Origin: an uncultured Bryobacterales bacterium
Lineage (GTDB): Bacteria; Acidobacteriota; Terriglobia; Bryobacterales; UBA6623
Assembly: GCA_951813065.1 (NCBI GenBank)
Contig: CATOTH010000003.1
Location: 62,001-126,000 of the forward strand
Reading direction: 5' to 3'
DNA length: 64,000 nucleotides
Shown piece after piece: positions 55,357 to 64,000 of this stretch. Made by a program: the position numbers and the translations under genes. The notes beneath the pieces were generated by a model that was not told the origin of the DNA, searched no databases, and saw only the letters and a list, made by a program, of their open reading frames with translations. Position 1 is the first letter of the stretch. Every line of letters starts with the position of its first letter.

Positions 55357-56532
55357 CTAGGAGAAGCGGGGGGGCGCGTCCAGTACCTTCGACAGGTGAC
55401 GAGTGTCGCAAACCGTCAGCGTGTGTGCATGCTGACGGATTCGAAAGGGATGCTTGACGTTCGGGGACAGGATGAGATTGCGTCCCCGAGGGTACAATCC
55501 TCGAAAGGCCTCGACCCCGGAAAGCCTGACATGCTCCGGGTTCAGCTTGCACTCCACGGCGTCTACGTGCCCATCACTCCTTCGAATGACGAAGTCCACC
55601 TCGCGTCGGGACTTGTCTTGCCAATAGAAGAGACTCCCGTCATCGAAGAGGAAACGGAGTGTGTCCAACACCAGGTGTTCCCAAAGTATGCCTCGATCTT
55701 CCGGCCGGAGGCTCGTCCAACCCTTTTCGAAGGAAACGAGTCCTGTATCGAAGCCGTAGCATTTCGGCCGGGCGACAATTTCCCGTTTCCCAGCACCATG
55801 AAAAGGACGCAGTAGATGCAATGTATGCGTGATCGCCATGGCTTCGATGTGTGCCCTGACCGTGGGGCGACTCAGCTTGCATTGCGTCGATAGCCGGTTC
55901 AACTCCAGCTGGCCGCCGCTTTGTCTCAAGAGCAGTCGAAAGAGTGTCTGGAAGCCTTGGCGGTTGCGGACATGAAATAGCTCCTGGATGTCACGGGCGT
56001 AGTAACTGTCAAGCCACTCGTTGAAGAAGTCGGGAGACGGACTCTCCGAAAGGAGACTCTCTGGCAACCCGCCGTGCAGCAGCCGCTGACCAATATCGCG
56101 AGCGCCGAGCCAGTCGACGCACTCCTCCCAGAGCACCGGTTGCAGGTGGACCGAGTGCTTGCGACCAGTCAGAGAATCCCGGAACTTCTTCGTAGCGGCT
56201 AGGGTCGAAGAGCCCGTTGCCAACACTCGCAGGTGGGGATACTGGTCGGCGGTGACCTTGAGCAACCGGCTCGGGTCGGCCAGAACATGCACTTCGTCAA
56301 AGATCAGTACCGTTCCCGGCATCTGGCTTTCGAGGAACAACTCCGGATCTCGGAGCATTCGAGCAGTGGAGGGGAGATCGCAGTTGACGTAGTTCGAATC
56401 CGGGAGCATCTGGGCGAGCGTGGTCTTTCCGACCCTTCGGACGCCTGACAGCCACACGATAGTCCGATCAGACCAGGCACGATTCATGCGCTGCAGCCAT
56501 ATTTCACGACCAATGAAATTCATACGTTCCAT
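55357..56532 (-). CDS. AAA ATPase with DUF4143 domain
   Basis: About 391 residues; start taken at ATG 56532, with ATGs at 56544 and 56523 as alternatives. N-terminal AAA_14 domain: Walker A GVRRVGKTT (30-38), Walker B VLIFDEVHVL and sensor VLATGSST. A linker with a winged-helix-like segment (LNRLSTQCKLSRPTVRAHIE) precedes the C-terminal DUF4143 part, ending with a PD-(D/E)XK-like REVDFVIR...AVECK motif. These proteins are common, mobile and of unclear function, possibly linked to toxin-antitoxin or defence roles. It stands alone. Confidence 0.85.
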   Translation of the reverse strand: MERMNFIGREIWLQRMNRAWSDRTIVWLSGVRRVGKTTLAQMLPDSNYVNCDLPSTARMLRDPELFLESQMPGTVLIFDEVHVLADPSRLLKVTADQYPHLRVLATGSSTLAATKKFRDSLTGRKHSVHLQPVLWEECVDWLGARDIGQRLLHGGLPESLLSESPSPDFFNEWLDSYYARDIQELFHVRNRQGFQTLFRLLLRQSGGQLELNRLSTQCKLSRPTVRAHIEAMAITHTLHLLRPFHGAGKREIVARPKCYGFDTGLVSFEKGWTSLRPEDRGILWEHLVLDTLRFLFDDGSLFYWQDKSRREVDFVIRRSDGHVDAVECKLNPEHVRLSGVEAFRGLYPRGRNLILSPNVKHPFRIRQHAHTLTVCDTRHLSKVLDAPPRFS

Positions 56533-56544
56533 ATAGACGTCCAA

Positions 56545-56919
56545 ATGGAAAGTATGGTTTCACTAATTCGATGCAGGGTCGATTCGGCCGGTCTGGCTGG
56601 ATAGAGTCCGAGACCGGTCATTCAATCGGGTTTCGGTTGTGGCACCCGTGCATGCCATTCCATGTGGATTAAGTGCAACCGGTGCCAGGTTGTTGATCCC
56701 GCAGTCAGGCGGAATCGACCTGTCCCGGTGGAACAGACAATCGCGCCCGCCTCGGCTACCGCTGTGGGATCAGCACGGCCGCTCGGGACCGTAACGCTGA
56801 TGGCGACCCCAATTCGCCGGTATTCAACTGTGGCATCTTGGGGTGCTCTGCCTGGCCTGGAACGCCAGGGATCCCTTCTCTTGGCGCGCACTGAGTCCGC
56901 GACGGCGCAGCCCTCCCCC
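56545..56919. other. Gap between DUF4143 ATPase and enolase-superfamily gene
   Basis: 375 bp without a recognisable gene, RNA or clear hairpin. It contains the DUF4143 promoter region on its left side. Confidence 0.35.
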
Positions 56920-58074
56920 CTACCAGTAAGACCCGATCCAAGACGCGACGTGCGGCATATCGACGGGCGGCCGTTTCAGTATGGCCTCTTCCCTGATGTC
57001 GGTACCCAGTCCCGGTCGATCGGGAATCTTCAAATAGCCGTCGGCGTACTCGATCGGTTCAGTAAGGATCTCGTTGTAGTGATCAAGATATGGATAGAAG
57101 AATTCCTGGACGATGCAATTTGGGATTGACGCGTCCAAGTGCAGACTCGCGATTGTGGCGATCGGTCCGTTGGCATTGTGTGGCTGTACGGCAACGTAAT
57201 AGGTCTCTGCCATCGCCGCAATCTTCTTCAGCTCCAAGATTCCGCCCGCGTGGCAGATATCGGGCTGAATGATCCGTGCAGCCTGCTTTTCGAGCAGTGG
57301 GCGGAACTCCCAACGGGTATATAGCCTTTCCCCGGTCGCGACCGGGAGGTTGATGGCGCGCTGCACTTCGGCCAAGGCGTCGACGTTATCCGGGGGAATC
57401 GGCTCCTCGTAGAAGAATGGATCGTAGGGTTCGAGCTTTTGCGCCATGCGAATCGCGCTCCACATGTTGAAGCGCCCGTGGCACTCGATCATCAGGTCCA
57501 CATTGGGGCCAACCGCTTCGCGGACGGCTTCGACACAGGCGATCGCAAACGTCTCTTCTTCTCTGGAAATCACTTGGCCACCGAAACGAAACGGGTCCCA
57601 CTTCATCGCGGTGAAACCGGCGGAAACCATGTCCTGGGCAGCCTCCGCGATGCTTTCTGGGGTGTCCTCGATGCGATGTTCTGTCACCGACTGCTGAAAG
57701 GCCCAGGCGTTGGCGTAGGCGCGGACGCTGTCACGAACCCTGCCGCCCAACAGCTCATAGATCGGCACGCCGAGTTCCTTGCCTTTGATATCCCAGAGCG
57801 CCTGCTCGATCCCGCTCAATGCGCAGAGAGTAATGAACTGTCCGTACCAAAAGGTTTGCTTGTACAGCGAATTCCAAATGTGTTCAACCTGAAACGGGTC
57901 CTTGCCCACCAGAAAGTCCTTCATCGACTGGAGCGCCGCCACAATCTCCTTGTGATGCTGCTCGGCACTGCATTCGCCGACTCCAGTCACCCCTGTGTTC
58001 GTGTGAATCTTCACGAAGAGCCAGTTGCCATGTTCTCCGTACGTTTCAAGGATCCTCAGGTCGGTAATCTGCAA
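56920..58074 (-). CDS. Enolase-superfamily dehydratase (galactonate dehydratase-like)
   Basis: 384 residues. Capping domain at the N-terminus (TNTGVTGVGECS). Metal ligands occur in DLMIECHGRF, FYEEPIPPDN and ATGERLYTRWEF, with QPDICHAGGI next, and a late QPHNANGPIA supplies the catalytic His. This pattern fits the mandelate racemase subgroup that dehydrates sugar acids such as D-galactonate. The exact substrate cannot be read from sequence. Divergent from the CRTAC1 gene. Confidence 0.87.
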   Translation of the reverse strand: MQITDLRILETYGEHGNWLFVKIHTNTGVTGVGECSAEQHHKEIVAALQSMKDFLVGKDPFQVEHIWNSLYKQTFWYGQFITLCALSGIEQALWDIKGKELGVPIYELLGGRVRDSVRAYANAWAFQQSVTEHRIEDTPESIAEAAQDMVSAGFTAMKWDPFRFGGQVISREEETFAIACVEAVREAVGPNVDLMIECHGRFNMWSAIRMAQKLEPYDPFFYEEPIPPDNVDALAEVQRAINLPVATGERLYTRWEFRPLLEKQAARIIQPDICHAGGILELKKIAAMAETYYVAVQPHNANGPIATIASLHLDASIPNCIVQEFFYPYLDHYNEILTEPIEYADGYLKIPDRPGLGTDIREEAILKRPPVDMPHVASWIGSYW

Positions 58075-58371
58075 GATGGTCTCCCTCGGGCAAGTCGCCG
58101 CGCAATCGGGCCACAGTGTCAGGAGGCGTCAGGCGTTGGCACGTGACCGCCCTATTCTTGCAGAACGAGTGATGTCGACAATCGCTGCCACCACGCATGT
58201 CAACGGTCTCAGTACCCGTGACCTTGTGGTCGAGGCACCACGTCGCTGGAAACAGCCTTGCTTCGTCACGACCCGGATATCGGGATGGCCGGAATTCTCC
58301 GCGGCACAGTCACGGTACTGGACGGCGGGGGTGGCCTACACTCAGCTATTGGTTTGCAGGTCCAGCGCATA

Positions 58372-60051
58372 GTGTTCCCGCGAATCCTTATCCGCTTCGT
58401 GCTCGCCGGATTGCTGGTTCCGATCACGCTGTGGGCGGACCTGCAGTTTGCGGAAGTGGCCGAGGACGCGGGCATTGCATTTCGCCATGTCGCCTCCAAG
58501 ACCGCCGAGAAGTACTTGGTCGAGGCCATGGGCGCGGGGGTCGCGACGCTGGACTTCGATGGGGATGGCCTTCTCGATGTGTACTTCGTGAATGGAGCCG
58601 ACCTGCCCAAGCTCAAGCGCGGCACACCGGACGCCAAGTCCGACCGACGCTATTGGAACCGCTTGTATCGCAACACCGGCGACTGGAGATTCGTGGACGT
58701 GACGGAGCAGGCGGGCGTTGCTGGTCATGGCTACGGCATGGGGGTCGCGGTCGCGGACTATGACGCTGATGGCGACCCCGACCTGTTTGTCTCCAACTTC
58801 GGACCGGACGCTCTGTTCCGCAACGAGGGTAACGGCTCGTTTCGAGAGGTTAGCGACGACGCCGGGATCGAAGGGACTGATTGGTCAACCGGGGCCGCCT
58901 TTCTGGATTTCAACGGAGACGGCTGGCTCGACTTGTTCGTATCGCGCTACCTGGAATGGAGCTTCGATGAAAGCAAGCCGTGCGGCGAGGCCCTCCCGCA
59001 GCGGCGGTCGTACTGCCACCCACGCGTCTTCTCTCCGGCACGACACTCCCTCTACCGCAACCTGGGTGACGGGCGCTTCGAGGACGTGTCTACAGCAACC
59101 GGGATCGCGGCGCACCCCGGCAAGGGTCTGGGCGTGGCGGTGAACGACTTCGACGACGACGGCTGGATAGACATCTTCGTCGCGAACGACTCGTACCCGC
59201 AGCAACTGTTCCACAACATGGCCGGCAAGCGCTTCGAGGAGATGGCCGTCACGACCGGCTCCGCTTACGACGCTGAAGGACGGGAATACGCTGGGATGGG
59301 AGTCGTCTGGGCCGACTATGACCGCGACCTGCGGCCCGACCTACTGGTCAACGCGCTCGGGCGGCAGGGATACTGGCTCTACCGCAATGAGGGTGCTCGC
59401 TTTGAACCCGTCTCCGACGTAAGCGGCCTGACGGCGCTCTCCGAACTCCGCTCCGGTTGGGGAATGGGTCTGGTCGACTTCGACAACGACGGCTGGCGCG
59501 ACCTGATTGTCGGACAGGGCCACGTGATGGACGACATCGGCCTGTCCGACGAAGCGCTGGCCCACAACGAGCCCCTCATGCTCGCCCGCAACCTGTTCGG
59601 ACGCTTCTACGATGTCTCCCGCCAGGCCGGGGCTGTGTTCCAGCGGCCCTTCCCAGCACGTGGCATTGCGTTCGGGGACCTGGACGGCGACGGCAGGGTT
59701 GATGCAGCTGTCAACGTCAACGACGGCCCCGCACTCGTCCTGCGGAACGTGTCCAACGCTGGAACAGGACTGACCGTACGACTCGTGGGGACCGGCCGCA
59801 ACCGCGATGCCGTAGGTGCCATCGTTCAAGTCAAGAATGGCGAAGGCGTCGAGCAACGCGCCTTCCGGGGGGGCGGCGGCAGCTATCTTTCAGCCACCTC
59901 GCCCGACATCCATTTCGGCCTTGGCGAGAGCGGCCTGTGCGAACGGATCACGGTCCGGTGGCCGGACGGATCGACGCAGACTGTGACTGCCCCGGATGAT
60001 CCACTCGTGGTCGTGCGGCAAGCCGCGCACCCGGAAGGCCAGCCAAACTGA
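58372..60051 (+). CDS. CRTAC1-type exported protein: FG-GAP/VCBS repeats plus ASPIC/UnbV domain
   Basis: About 559 residues from GTG 58372, the start that places a signal peptide first (FPRILIRFVLAGLLVPITLWA); an in-frame start at 58258 adds 38 residues. At least six FG-GAP units with calcium loops follow: DFDGDGLLDVYFVN, DYDADGDPDLFVSN, DFNGDGWLDLFVSR, DFDDDGWIDIFVAN, DFDNDGWRDLIVGQ, DLDGDGRVDAAVN. The C-terminal ASPIC/UnbV domain ends ITVRWPDGSTQTV. Such proteins form calcium-bound propellers on the cell surface or outside; role unknown. Confidence 0.87.
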   Translation: MFPRILIRFVLAGLLVPITLWADLQFAEVAEDAGIAFRHVASKTAEKYLVEAMGAGVATLDFDGDGLLDVYFVNGADLPKLKRGTPDAKSDRRYWNRLYRNTGDWRFVDVTEQAGVAGHGYGMGVAVADYDADGDPDLFVSNFGPDALFRNEGNGSFREVSDDAGIEGTDWSTGAAFLDFNGDGWLDLFVSRYLEWSFDESKPCGEALPQRRSYCHPRVFSPARHSLYRNLGDGRFEDVSTATGIAAHPGKGLGVAVNDFDDDGWIDIFVANDSYPQQLFHNMAGKRFEEMAVTTGSAYDAEGREYAGMGVVWADYDRDLRPDLLVNALGRQGYWLYRNEGARFEPVSDVSGLTALSELRSGWGMGLVDFDNDGWRDLIVGQGHVMDDIGLSDEALAHNEPLMLARNLFGRFYDVSRQAGAVFQRPFPARGIAFGDLDGDGRVDAAVNVNDGPALVLRNVSNAGTGLTVRLVGTGRNRDAVGAIVQVKNGEGVEQRAFRGGGGSYLSATSPDIHFGLGESGLCERITVRWPDGSTQTVTAPDDPLVVVRQAAHPEGQPN

Positions 60052-60066
60052 TCTCGGCACCACCTG

Positions 60067-61509
60067 TCACTCGGGCACAGGCCACCATTCCTGGAGGGAC
60101 GCGTGCAACTCTTCTACAAGGTCCTGCCTTTCTGTGGCCAGGTTCCTGGTTTCGTGCGGATCCTCAAGCACTTGGTACAGTTCCGGGTCCGCGCTGAACC
60201 AAGGAGGGACCGTGTTGCGATTCGTCAGCGTCACCTCTTTGTTGACGTTGTACGGGAGAATCAGCTTCCAGCCGTCCTCTTGCACGACAGAGCGGTACTT
60301 CAAGTTGGCAACCGGCCTCTCTAGGTCTACGGAGGTGTGGGCAAATTCCTCAAGGAAGATCCGATCCCTCTCCGCCAGCGCGGGGCGGTCCAGCAGGTCG
60401 ATGCCAGGCAAGTCTGCGCGCGGATCGATGCCGACAGCCTGCAGAATCGTGGGAACGAAGTCGATGCTGCTGGCGAGGGTCCTGTCATCACGCCCGGGCG
60501 CAACCCTGCCCGGCCAGCGGATCATGATCGGGGATCGCACGCCGGAATCGTATGGGGACATCTTCCCCCGCATCGTCCACTGCTCGGTTTGCTCATCTGA
60601 CTGGAGCCAGCCGTTGTCGGCGACGTACAGCACAATCGTGTTCTCGGACAGGCCGTTGTCGTCGAGGTAGTCGCAGAGCTGGCCCACGGTCTCGTCCAGC
60701 CACGCCACCATGGCAAGGTATCCGGCAACGGCCCCGTCCCGACCCGGTTGCCTGTACCTTGCCAACAGCCGCTCCGGCGGATTGTGCGGTGTGTGCGGCA
60801 AGAACGGCGCATACCAGACAAAGAACGGTTGTGCAGCCGCGGGTTCGGCGGCTCGATCGCCAGGTGTCTCGGACTCTGGCCCGCCGGCACCAGAACCACG
60901 GGTGGACTCGATGAATTCGAAGATCGGATCCATCCCCTCGCGACCGATCACGAGACCGACGTCGCCGTGCCGGCCCCGGCGGGTGACGTCCCCGTGGGTC
61001 ATGGCTGCGGTGAACCCGTGGTCCAGCGGATTGCCTTCCCACCACTTGCCTGACTGATGACTGGCATATCCGGAGCGTCCCAGGAGCTCGGCGATATTGT
61101 CATTCCTGGCAAACACCGCTTCCATCGCGGCCCGGCTGGCAGGATCCCGCGAACTTCTCGGCCGCACTGCCGGCGGGTCGTTCCCGGTGATTCCGTGCTG
61201 GTGGGGATAGAGCCCTGTCGCGATGGTGGCCAGGCTTGGCCGGCAGAGCGGAGCCGGAACGTAGCCGCGGGTGTACACCATGGACTGCGACGCGAGCCGA
61301 TCCAATGCTGGTGTCCGGACATCCGGACTGCCCATGAACCCATAGTCTGTCCACCCGTGGTCGTCGGAAATGATGAGAACGATGTTCGGGGGCAGTTCCG
61401 GCTCCGCGGAGGCTCCGCAACCCAAGGCCGCAACTGCGGTGCCCAGAACCGCAAGCACTTTCGGCACCACGGGGCCGCGTCTTCCGGAGCGAATCTTCGA
61501 GTTAAGCAA
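60067..61509 (-). CDS. Sulfatase with variant active-site motif
   Basis: About 480 residues from TTG 61509, one base after the upstream gene's TGA; an ATG at 61563 would overlap that gene by 53 bp. A leader (VLAVLGTAVAALGC) may be lipoprotein type, though the lipobox is weak. Metal motif NIVLIISDDHGWTDYG. The formylglycine position is CRPSL (C89-L93): cysteine and proline are kept but the usual arginine of C-x-P-x-R is Leu. LYPHQHGITG, SGKWWEG and ADNGW follow. Likely a periplasmic arylsulfatase-type enzyme for sulfated carbohydrates. Last gene of the DUF1501-dehydrogenase-sulfatase run. Confidence 0.85.
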   Translation of the reverse strand: MLNSKIRSGRRGPVVPKVLAVLGTAVAALGCGASAEPELPPNIVLIISDDHGWTDYGFMGSPDVRTPALDRLASQSMVYTRGYVPAPLCRPSLATIATGLYPHQHGITGNDPPAVRPRSSRDPASRAAMEAVFARNDNIAELLGRSGYASHQSGKWWEGNPLDHGFTAAMTHGDVTRRGRHGDVGLVIGREGMDPIFEFIESTRGSGAGGPESETPGDRAAEPAAAQPFFVWYAPFLPHTPHNPPERLLARYRQPGRDGAVAGYLAMVAWLDETVGQLCDYLDDNGLSENTIVLYVADNGWLQSDEQTEQWTMRGKMSPYDSGVRSPIMIRWPGRVAPGRDDRTLASSIDFVPTILQAVGIDPRADLPGIDLLDRPALAERDRIFLEEFAHTSVDLERPVANLKYRSVVQEDGWKLILPYNVNKEVTLTNRNTVPPWFSADPELYQVLEDPHETRNLATERQDLVEELHASLQEWWPVPE

Positions 61510-61510
61510 T

Positions 61511-62518
61511 TCAGTAGCCTTTCTGCTTGTCGACAACATTGTGCAACGGGAGACCGTCGGCAAATCGCTGGATGTTGCTCTTGACGATGCCGAGCATGCG
61601 GCCCCGATCCATGTCGGAGCGTCCGGCGATGTGCGGCGTGATGATGACGTTCTCCATCTTCCAAAGCGAGTGGCCCTTCGGCAGCGGCTCGGGGTCCGTC
61701 ACGTCAACGCCCGCACCGGAGAGTTTCTTCGAGTCAAGTGCCTTGACAAGCGAGTCCAGGTCGTAGGTGCCACCCCTGCTGACGGCGATGAAATATGCGC
61801 CGTCCTTCATTGCCTCGAACTGACTCGGCCCGATCATCTTGTGGCTCTTTGGGGTGTGTGGTACGGCCATGAAGATCACGTCCGCGTCACCGATCACGGT
61901 GTCCACCATGTCCGGCTTTACCACTTGCTCGACATAGGGAAGATAAGCGATATCCTCGGGATCGACGCCGACCACCTTCATGCCATGAGCCCAGGCCCGG
62001 ATGGCGATCTGCAAGCCGATCCCTCCCATTCCGATTACGAGCGCCCGCTTACCATTCAGTTCGACCAGCGTGTATGGTCTCGACATCCAGTTCTCGTCGG
62101 CTTGTCGCTCCATGAAGGTCGGCAGGAACCTGGTGAGCGTGAGTAGCATCGCCATCGCGTGGTCCGCGATCTCGGGGCCTTGCACGATCTGGTTGTTGGT
62201 CAGGACGATGTCGCTGTTCGCCAAATCGTCGGATCCAGACTTGTGGAGCACCTGCTCAACGCCAGCACTCAGGGTCTGCACCCAGCGGAGCTTCTTCCCT
62301 GCCCTGACGAGCTCGGGAGTGATGTTGCCGATGTAGGCGTCGGCGTCGCCGATTTCGCCCATGGCAGTGTCGGAACTCACCCGTACGAGCTTGACCTTGC
62401 CCGAGGCGGACTGCCAATCGGCGATGGTTTCGGAACTTTGTCCCGCAACGAGGATCTTGAGGGATTGCGCTCCGCAAAGGGAGACGGAAAGGATACCTAG
62501 GGCGATCCAGCGGATCAT
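61511..62518 (-). CDS. D-2-hydroxyacid dehydrogenase with N-terminal signal peptide
   Basis: 335 residues. The Rossmann motif GMGGIGLQ (163-170) and the catalytic trio appear: Arg in VSRGGTYDL, Glu in VTDPEPLP and His in TPHIAGRS. This is a formate/glycerate-type NAD(P)-dependent dehydrogenase. The N-terminus MIRWIALGILSVSLCGAQS is a convincing signal peptide, which is unusual because NAD(P) is cytoplasmic. Gene order places it between a DUF1501 gene (62 bp upstream) and a sulfatase (downstream). Confidence 0.87.
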   Translation of the reverse strand: MIRWIALGILSVSLCGAQSLKILVAGQSSETIADWQSASGKVKLVRVSSDTAMGEIGDADAYIGNITPELVRAGKKLRWVQTLSAGVEQVLHKSGSDDLANSDIVLTNNQIVQGPEIADHAMAMLLTLTRFLPTFMERQADENWMSRPYTLVELNGKRALVIGMGGIGLQIAIRAWAHGMKVVGVDPEDIAYLPYVEQVVKPDMVDTVIGDADVIFMAVPHTPKSHKMIGPSQFEAMKDGAYFIAVSRGGTYDLDSLVKALDSKKLSGAGVDVTDPEPLPKGHSLWKMENVIITPHIAGRSDMDRGRMLGIVKSNIQRFADGLPLHNVVDKQKGY

Positions 62519-62579
62519 GGGATTAACCTCCTGCGGGAAAGATTGTACCGGAATGGCTACGCTTCACCCAGCCATCCGC

Positions 62580-64000
62580 CTAGGCGAGCATCTTGCTGAC
62601 GACCGTGCCTCCGACATCCGTCAGCCGAAAATCGCGGCCCGCGCTGCGGTAGGTCAGGCGCTCGTGATCAAGGCCCAGGCAATGCAACAAGGTGGCTTGG
62701 AGGTCATGGACATGAACAGGATCCTCGGCAACGGTCAAACCGAGTTCGTCTGTCTTGCCTACGGCCTGGCCGCCCTTGATTCCGCCGCCGGCCACCCACA
62801 GGCTGAATCCGTCCGCATGGTGGTCCCGACCGATGCTTGCCGGATCGGACGGGTTGCGCCATTCAGCGAGCGCCGTCCTGCCAAACTCCCCGGCCCAGAT
62901 CACCAGCGTTTCGTCCAGAAGCCCCCTTTGCTTGAGGTCCTTGACAAGCGCTGCGGCAGGCTGGTCCGTTGTCCGGCACTTCTGGCTCAGCCCCTTGTCC
63001 AGGTTGGAGTGATGGTCCCATTGAGCGTGCTGGTTCAGGACGAACCGCACTCCGCGCTCGACCAGCCGCCGTGCAAGCAGGCACGTCGTGCCATAGGCTC
63101 GAGTCTCCTCCGCGTTGAGCCCGTACATCTCGCGAACCGACTCGGGCTCGTCGGAGATGTCAATCAACCCCGGAGCTTCAGCCTGCATTCGGAAGGCCAG
63201 TTCGTAGGCCCCGATGCGCGACGCGATTTCGGCATCACCGGTACGCTCGAGCTGCTCCTGGTTGAGTTCCCTGATCATGTCGAGGTCCTGCCGCTGCATC
63301 GACGGCGTGACGCCGCGGGGGTTCGACAGGTGCAGGATCGGATCCCCCTGGTTCCGCAGCAACACGCCTTGATAGTTCGATGGCAGGAAACCGTTGGTCC
63401 AGTTGCCCGTGCTGCCCTGGGTCGAACTGCCGGTCTTGAGCACCACGAACCCCGGCAGGTCACGAGACTCGCTTCCCAGGCCGTAGGTCACCCAGGACCC
63501 GAGGGTCGGCCGGCCCGGGATGGGGCTGCCGCTCATCAAGAGCGACTGGCCGGGATGGTGATTCACCGACTCGCCGTGCATCGATCGCACCAGGCAGATG
63601 TCGTCCGCGATCGTCGCGATGTGGGGCAGCCATTCCGAGATCTCCAGTCCGGACTGGCCCGCCGGATGAAACTTGCGGCGGCTGGCCAGCACCTTCGCGG
63701 TCGGCTGGATGAACGCGAGCTGCAATTCCTTCGCCAGCGATTCCGGCAGGGGCTTGCCATTCCATTCGTGCAGCTTGGGCTTCGGATCGTAGAGGTCGAT
63801 CTGGCTCGGAGCCCCCGCCTGGAACAGGAAGATCACGTTCTTCGCCTTGGGCGCGAAATGGCCTGCCCGCGGCGCCATCGCCTCCGCTGGATCCGTGGCC
63901 GCGCGCCCCTCGATGCCGAACAGGTGCGCGAGCACGCCAAGACCCAAGCCATACAAGGACCGGTCAAGAAAGTCCCGGCGGGTCTGGATCGTGAAGAAAT
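62580..64000 (-). CDS. Tat-exported DUF1501 protein, no. 3 (5' end outside window)
   Basis: The frame runs off the right edge. The visible part begins FFTIQTRRDFLDRSLYG, whose RRDFL is a twin-arginine motif, so only the first few codons are missing and the TTG at 63956 is not the start. The core: NVIFLFQAGAPSQIDLYDPKP, HPGQSLLMSGSPIPGRPTLG, LGSESRDLPGFVVLKTG and WAGEFGRTALAEW, ending LLHCLGLDHERLTYRSAGRD. It belongs to the same long subtype as the protein at 49130-50602. Head of the operon with the exported dehydrogenase and sulfatase. Confidence 0.88.
   Translation of the reverse strand, partial: FFTIQTRRDFLDRSLYGLGLGVLAHLFGIEGRAATDPAEAMAPRAGHFAPKAKNVIFLFQAGAPSQIDLYDPKPKLHEWNGKPLPESLAKELQLAFIQPTAKVLASRRKFHPAGQSGLEISEWLPHIATIADDICLVRSMHGESVNHHPGQSLLMSGSPIPGRPTLGSWVTYGLGSESRDLPGFVVLKTGSSTQGSTGNWTNGFLPSNYQGVLLRNQGDPILHLSNPRGVTPSMQRQDLDMIRELNQEQLERTGDAEIASRIGAYELAFRMQAEAPGLIDISDEPESVREMYGLNAEETRAYGTTCLLARRLVERGVRFVLNQHAQWDHHSNLDKGLSQKCRTTDQPAAALVKDLKQRGLLDETLVIWAGEFGRTALAEWRNPSDPASIGRDHHADGFSLWVAGGGIKGGQAVGKTDELGLTVAEDPVHVHDLQATLLHCLGLDHERLTYRSAGRDFRLTDVGGTVVSKMLA

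Noticed and set aside
1..64000. CRISPR arrays, rRNA or tRNA genes
   Set aside because: No regularly spaced repeats, rRNA stretches or tRNA cloverleaf signatures were noticed on reading; a covariance-model scan was not possible.

Overview
The window looks like a chromosomal segment of an Acidobacteriota bacterium, most likely of the Bryobacterales/Solibacter type. This is inferred from gene content: an Oar-like carboxypeptidase-regulatory TonB-dependent receptor, three Tat-exported DUF1501 proteins, a sulfatase, a PQQ/cytochrome c dehydrogenase, a CRTAC1-type FG-GAP protein and many GTG/TTG starts in GC-rich DNA. No rRNA, tRNA or CRISPR array was recognised.

Layout. 1-5239: the end of a probable NuoK/MnhC-like gene, then three antiporter-like membrane subunits (MnhD-, NuoL- and NuoM-like), i.e. 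an Mrp/complex-I-like cation/proton antiporter module. 5240-19000: an accessory region. It holds a DUF418 pseudogene, a truncated Uma2 gene, a Tat-exported nucleoside hydrolase, a low-GC three-gene operon (two winged-helix-like proteins and a GHKL/HSP90-type ATPase; best candidate for an undescribed, perhaps defensive, system), and two identical 1,731-bp IS1595-family elements. Each element has 39-bp perfect inverted repeats, its own 8-bp target duplication and two passenger genes, one a miniature methylase-HNH protein. Between the two copies lies a thioredoxin-TonB fusion gene.

19078-35123: mostly metabolism and housekeeping. PhoD-like phosphatase, GntP permease, enoyl-CoA hydratase, DUF1501, the coupled purine-salvage pair pgeF-hpt, a DUF6282-like amidohydrolase, SDR, a TVP38/flavin disulfide reductase/TIGR04283 glycosyltransferase run, feoAB, an ICMT-like methyltransferase and prmC.

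35235-46000: exported catabolic proteins. PQQ dehydrogenase, TPR protein, DUF3500, a beta-propeller glycosidase directly behind a TonB-dependent receptor, and a decayed IS1634-like transposase abutting the receptor. 46051-52090: an ECF sigma/anti-sigma pair, DUF1501, a poorly coding kilobase, and a decayed second copy of the sigma/anti-sigma junction with an internal deletion.

52136-64000: a small membrane protein, modABC (molybdate uptake), an AAA/DUF4143 ATPase, an enolase-superfamily dehydratase, a CRTAC1 protein, and a minus-strand run DUF1501 > exported D-2-hydroxyacid dehydrogenase > sulfatase. Together the exported sulfatase, glycosidase, TonB receptor and sugar-acid genes suggest a scavenger of sulfated or acidic glycans; this is inference.
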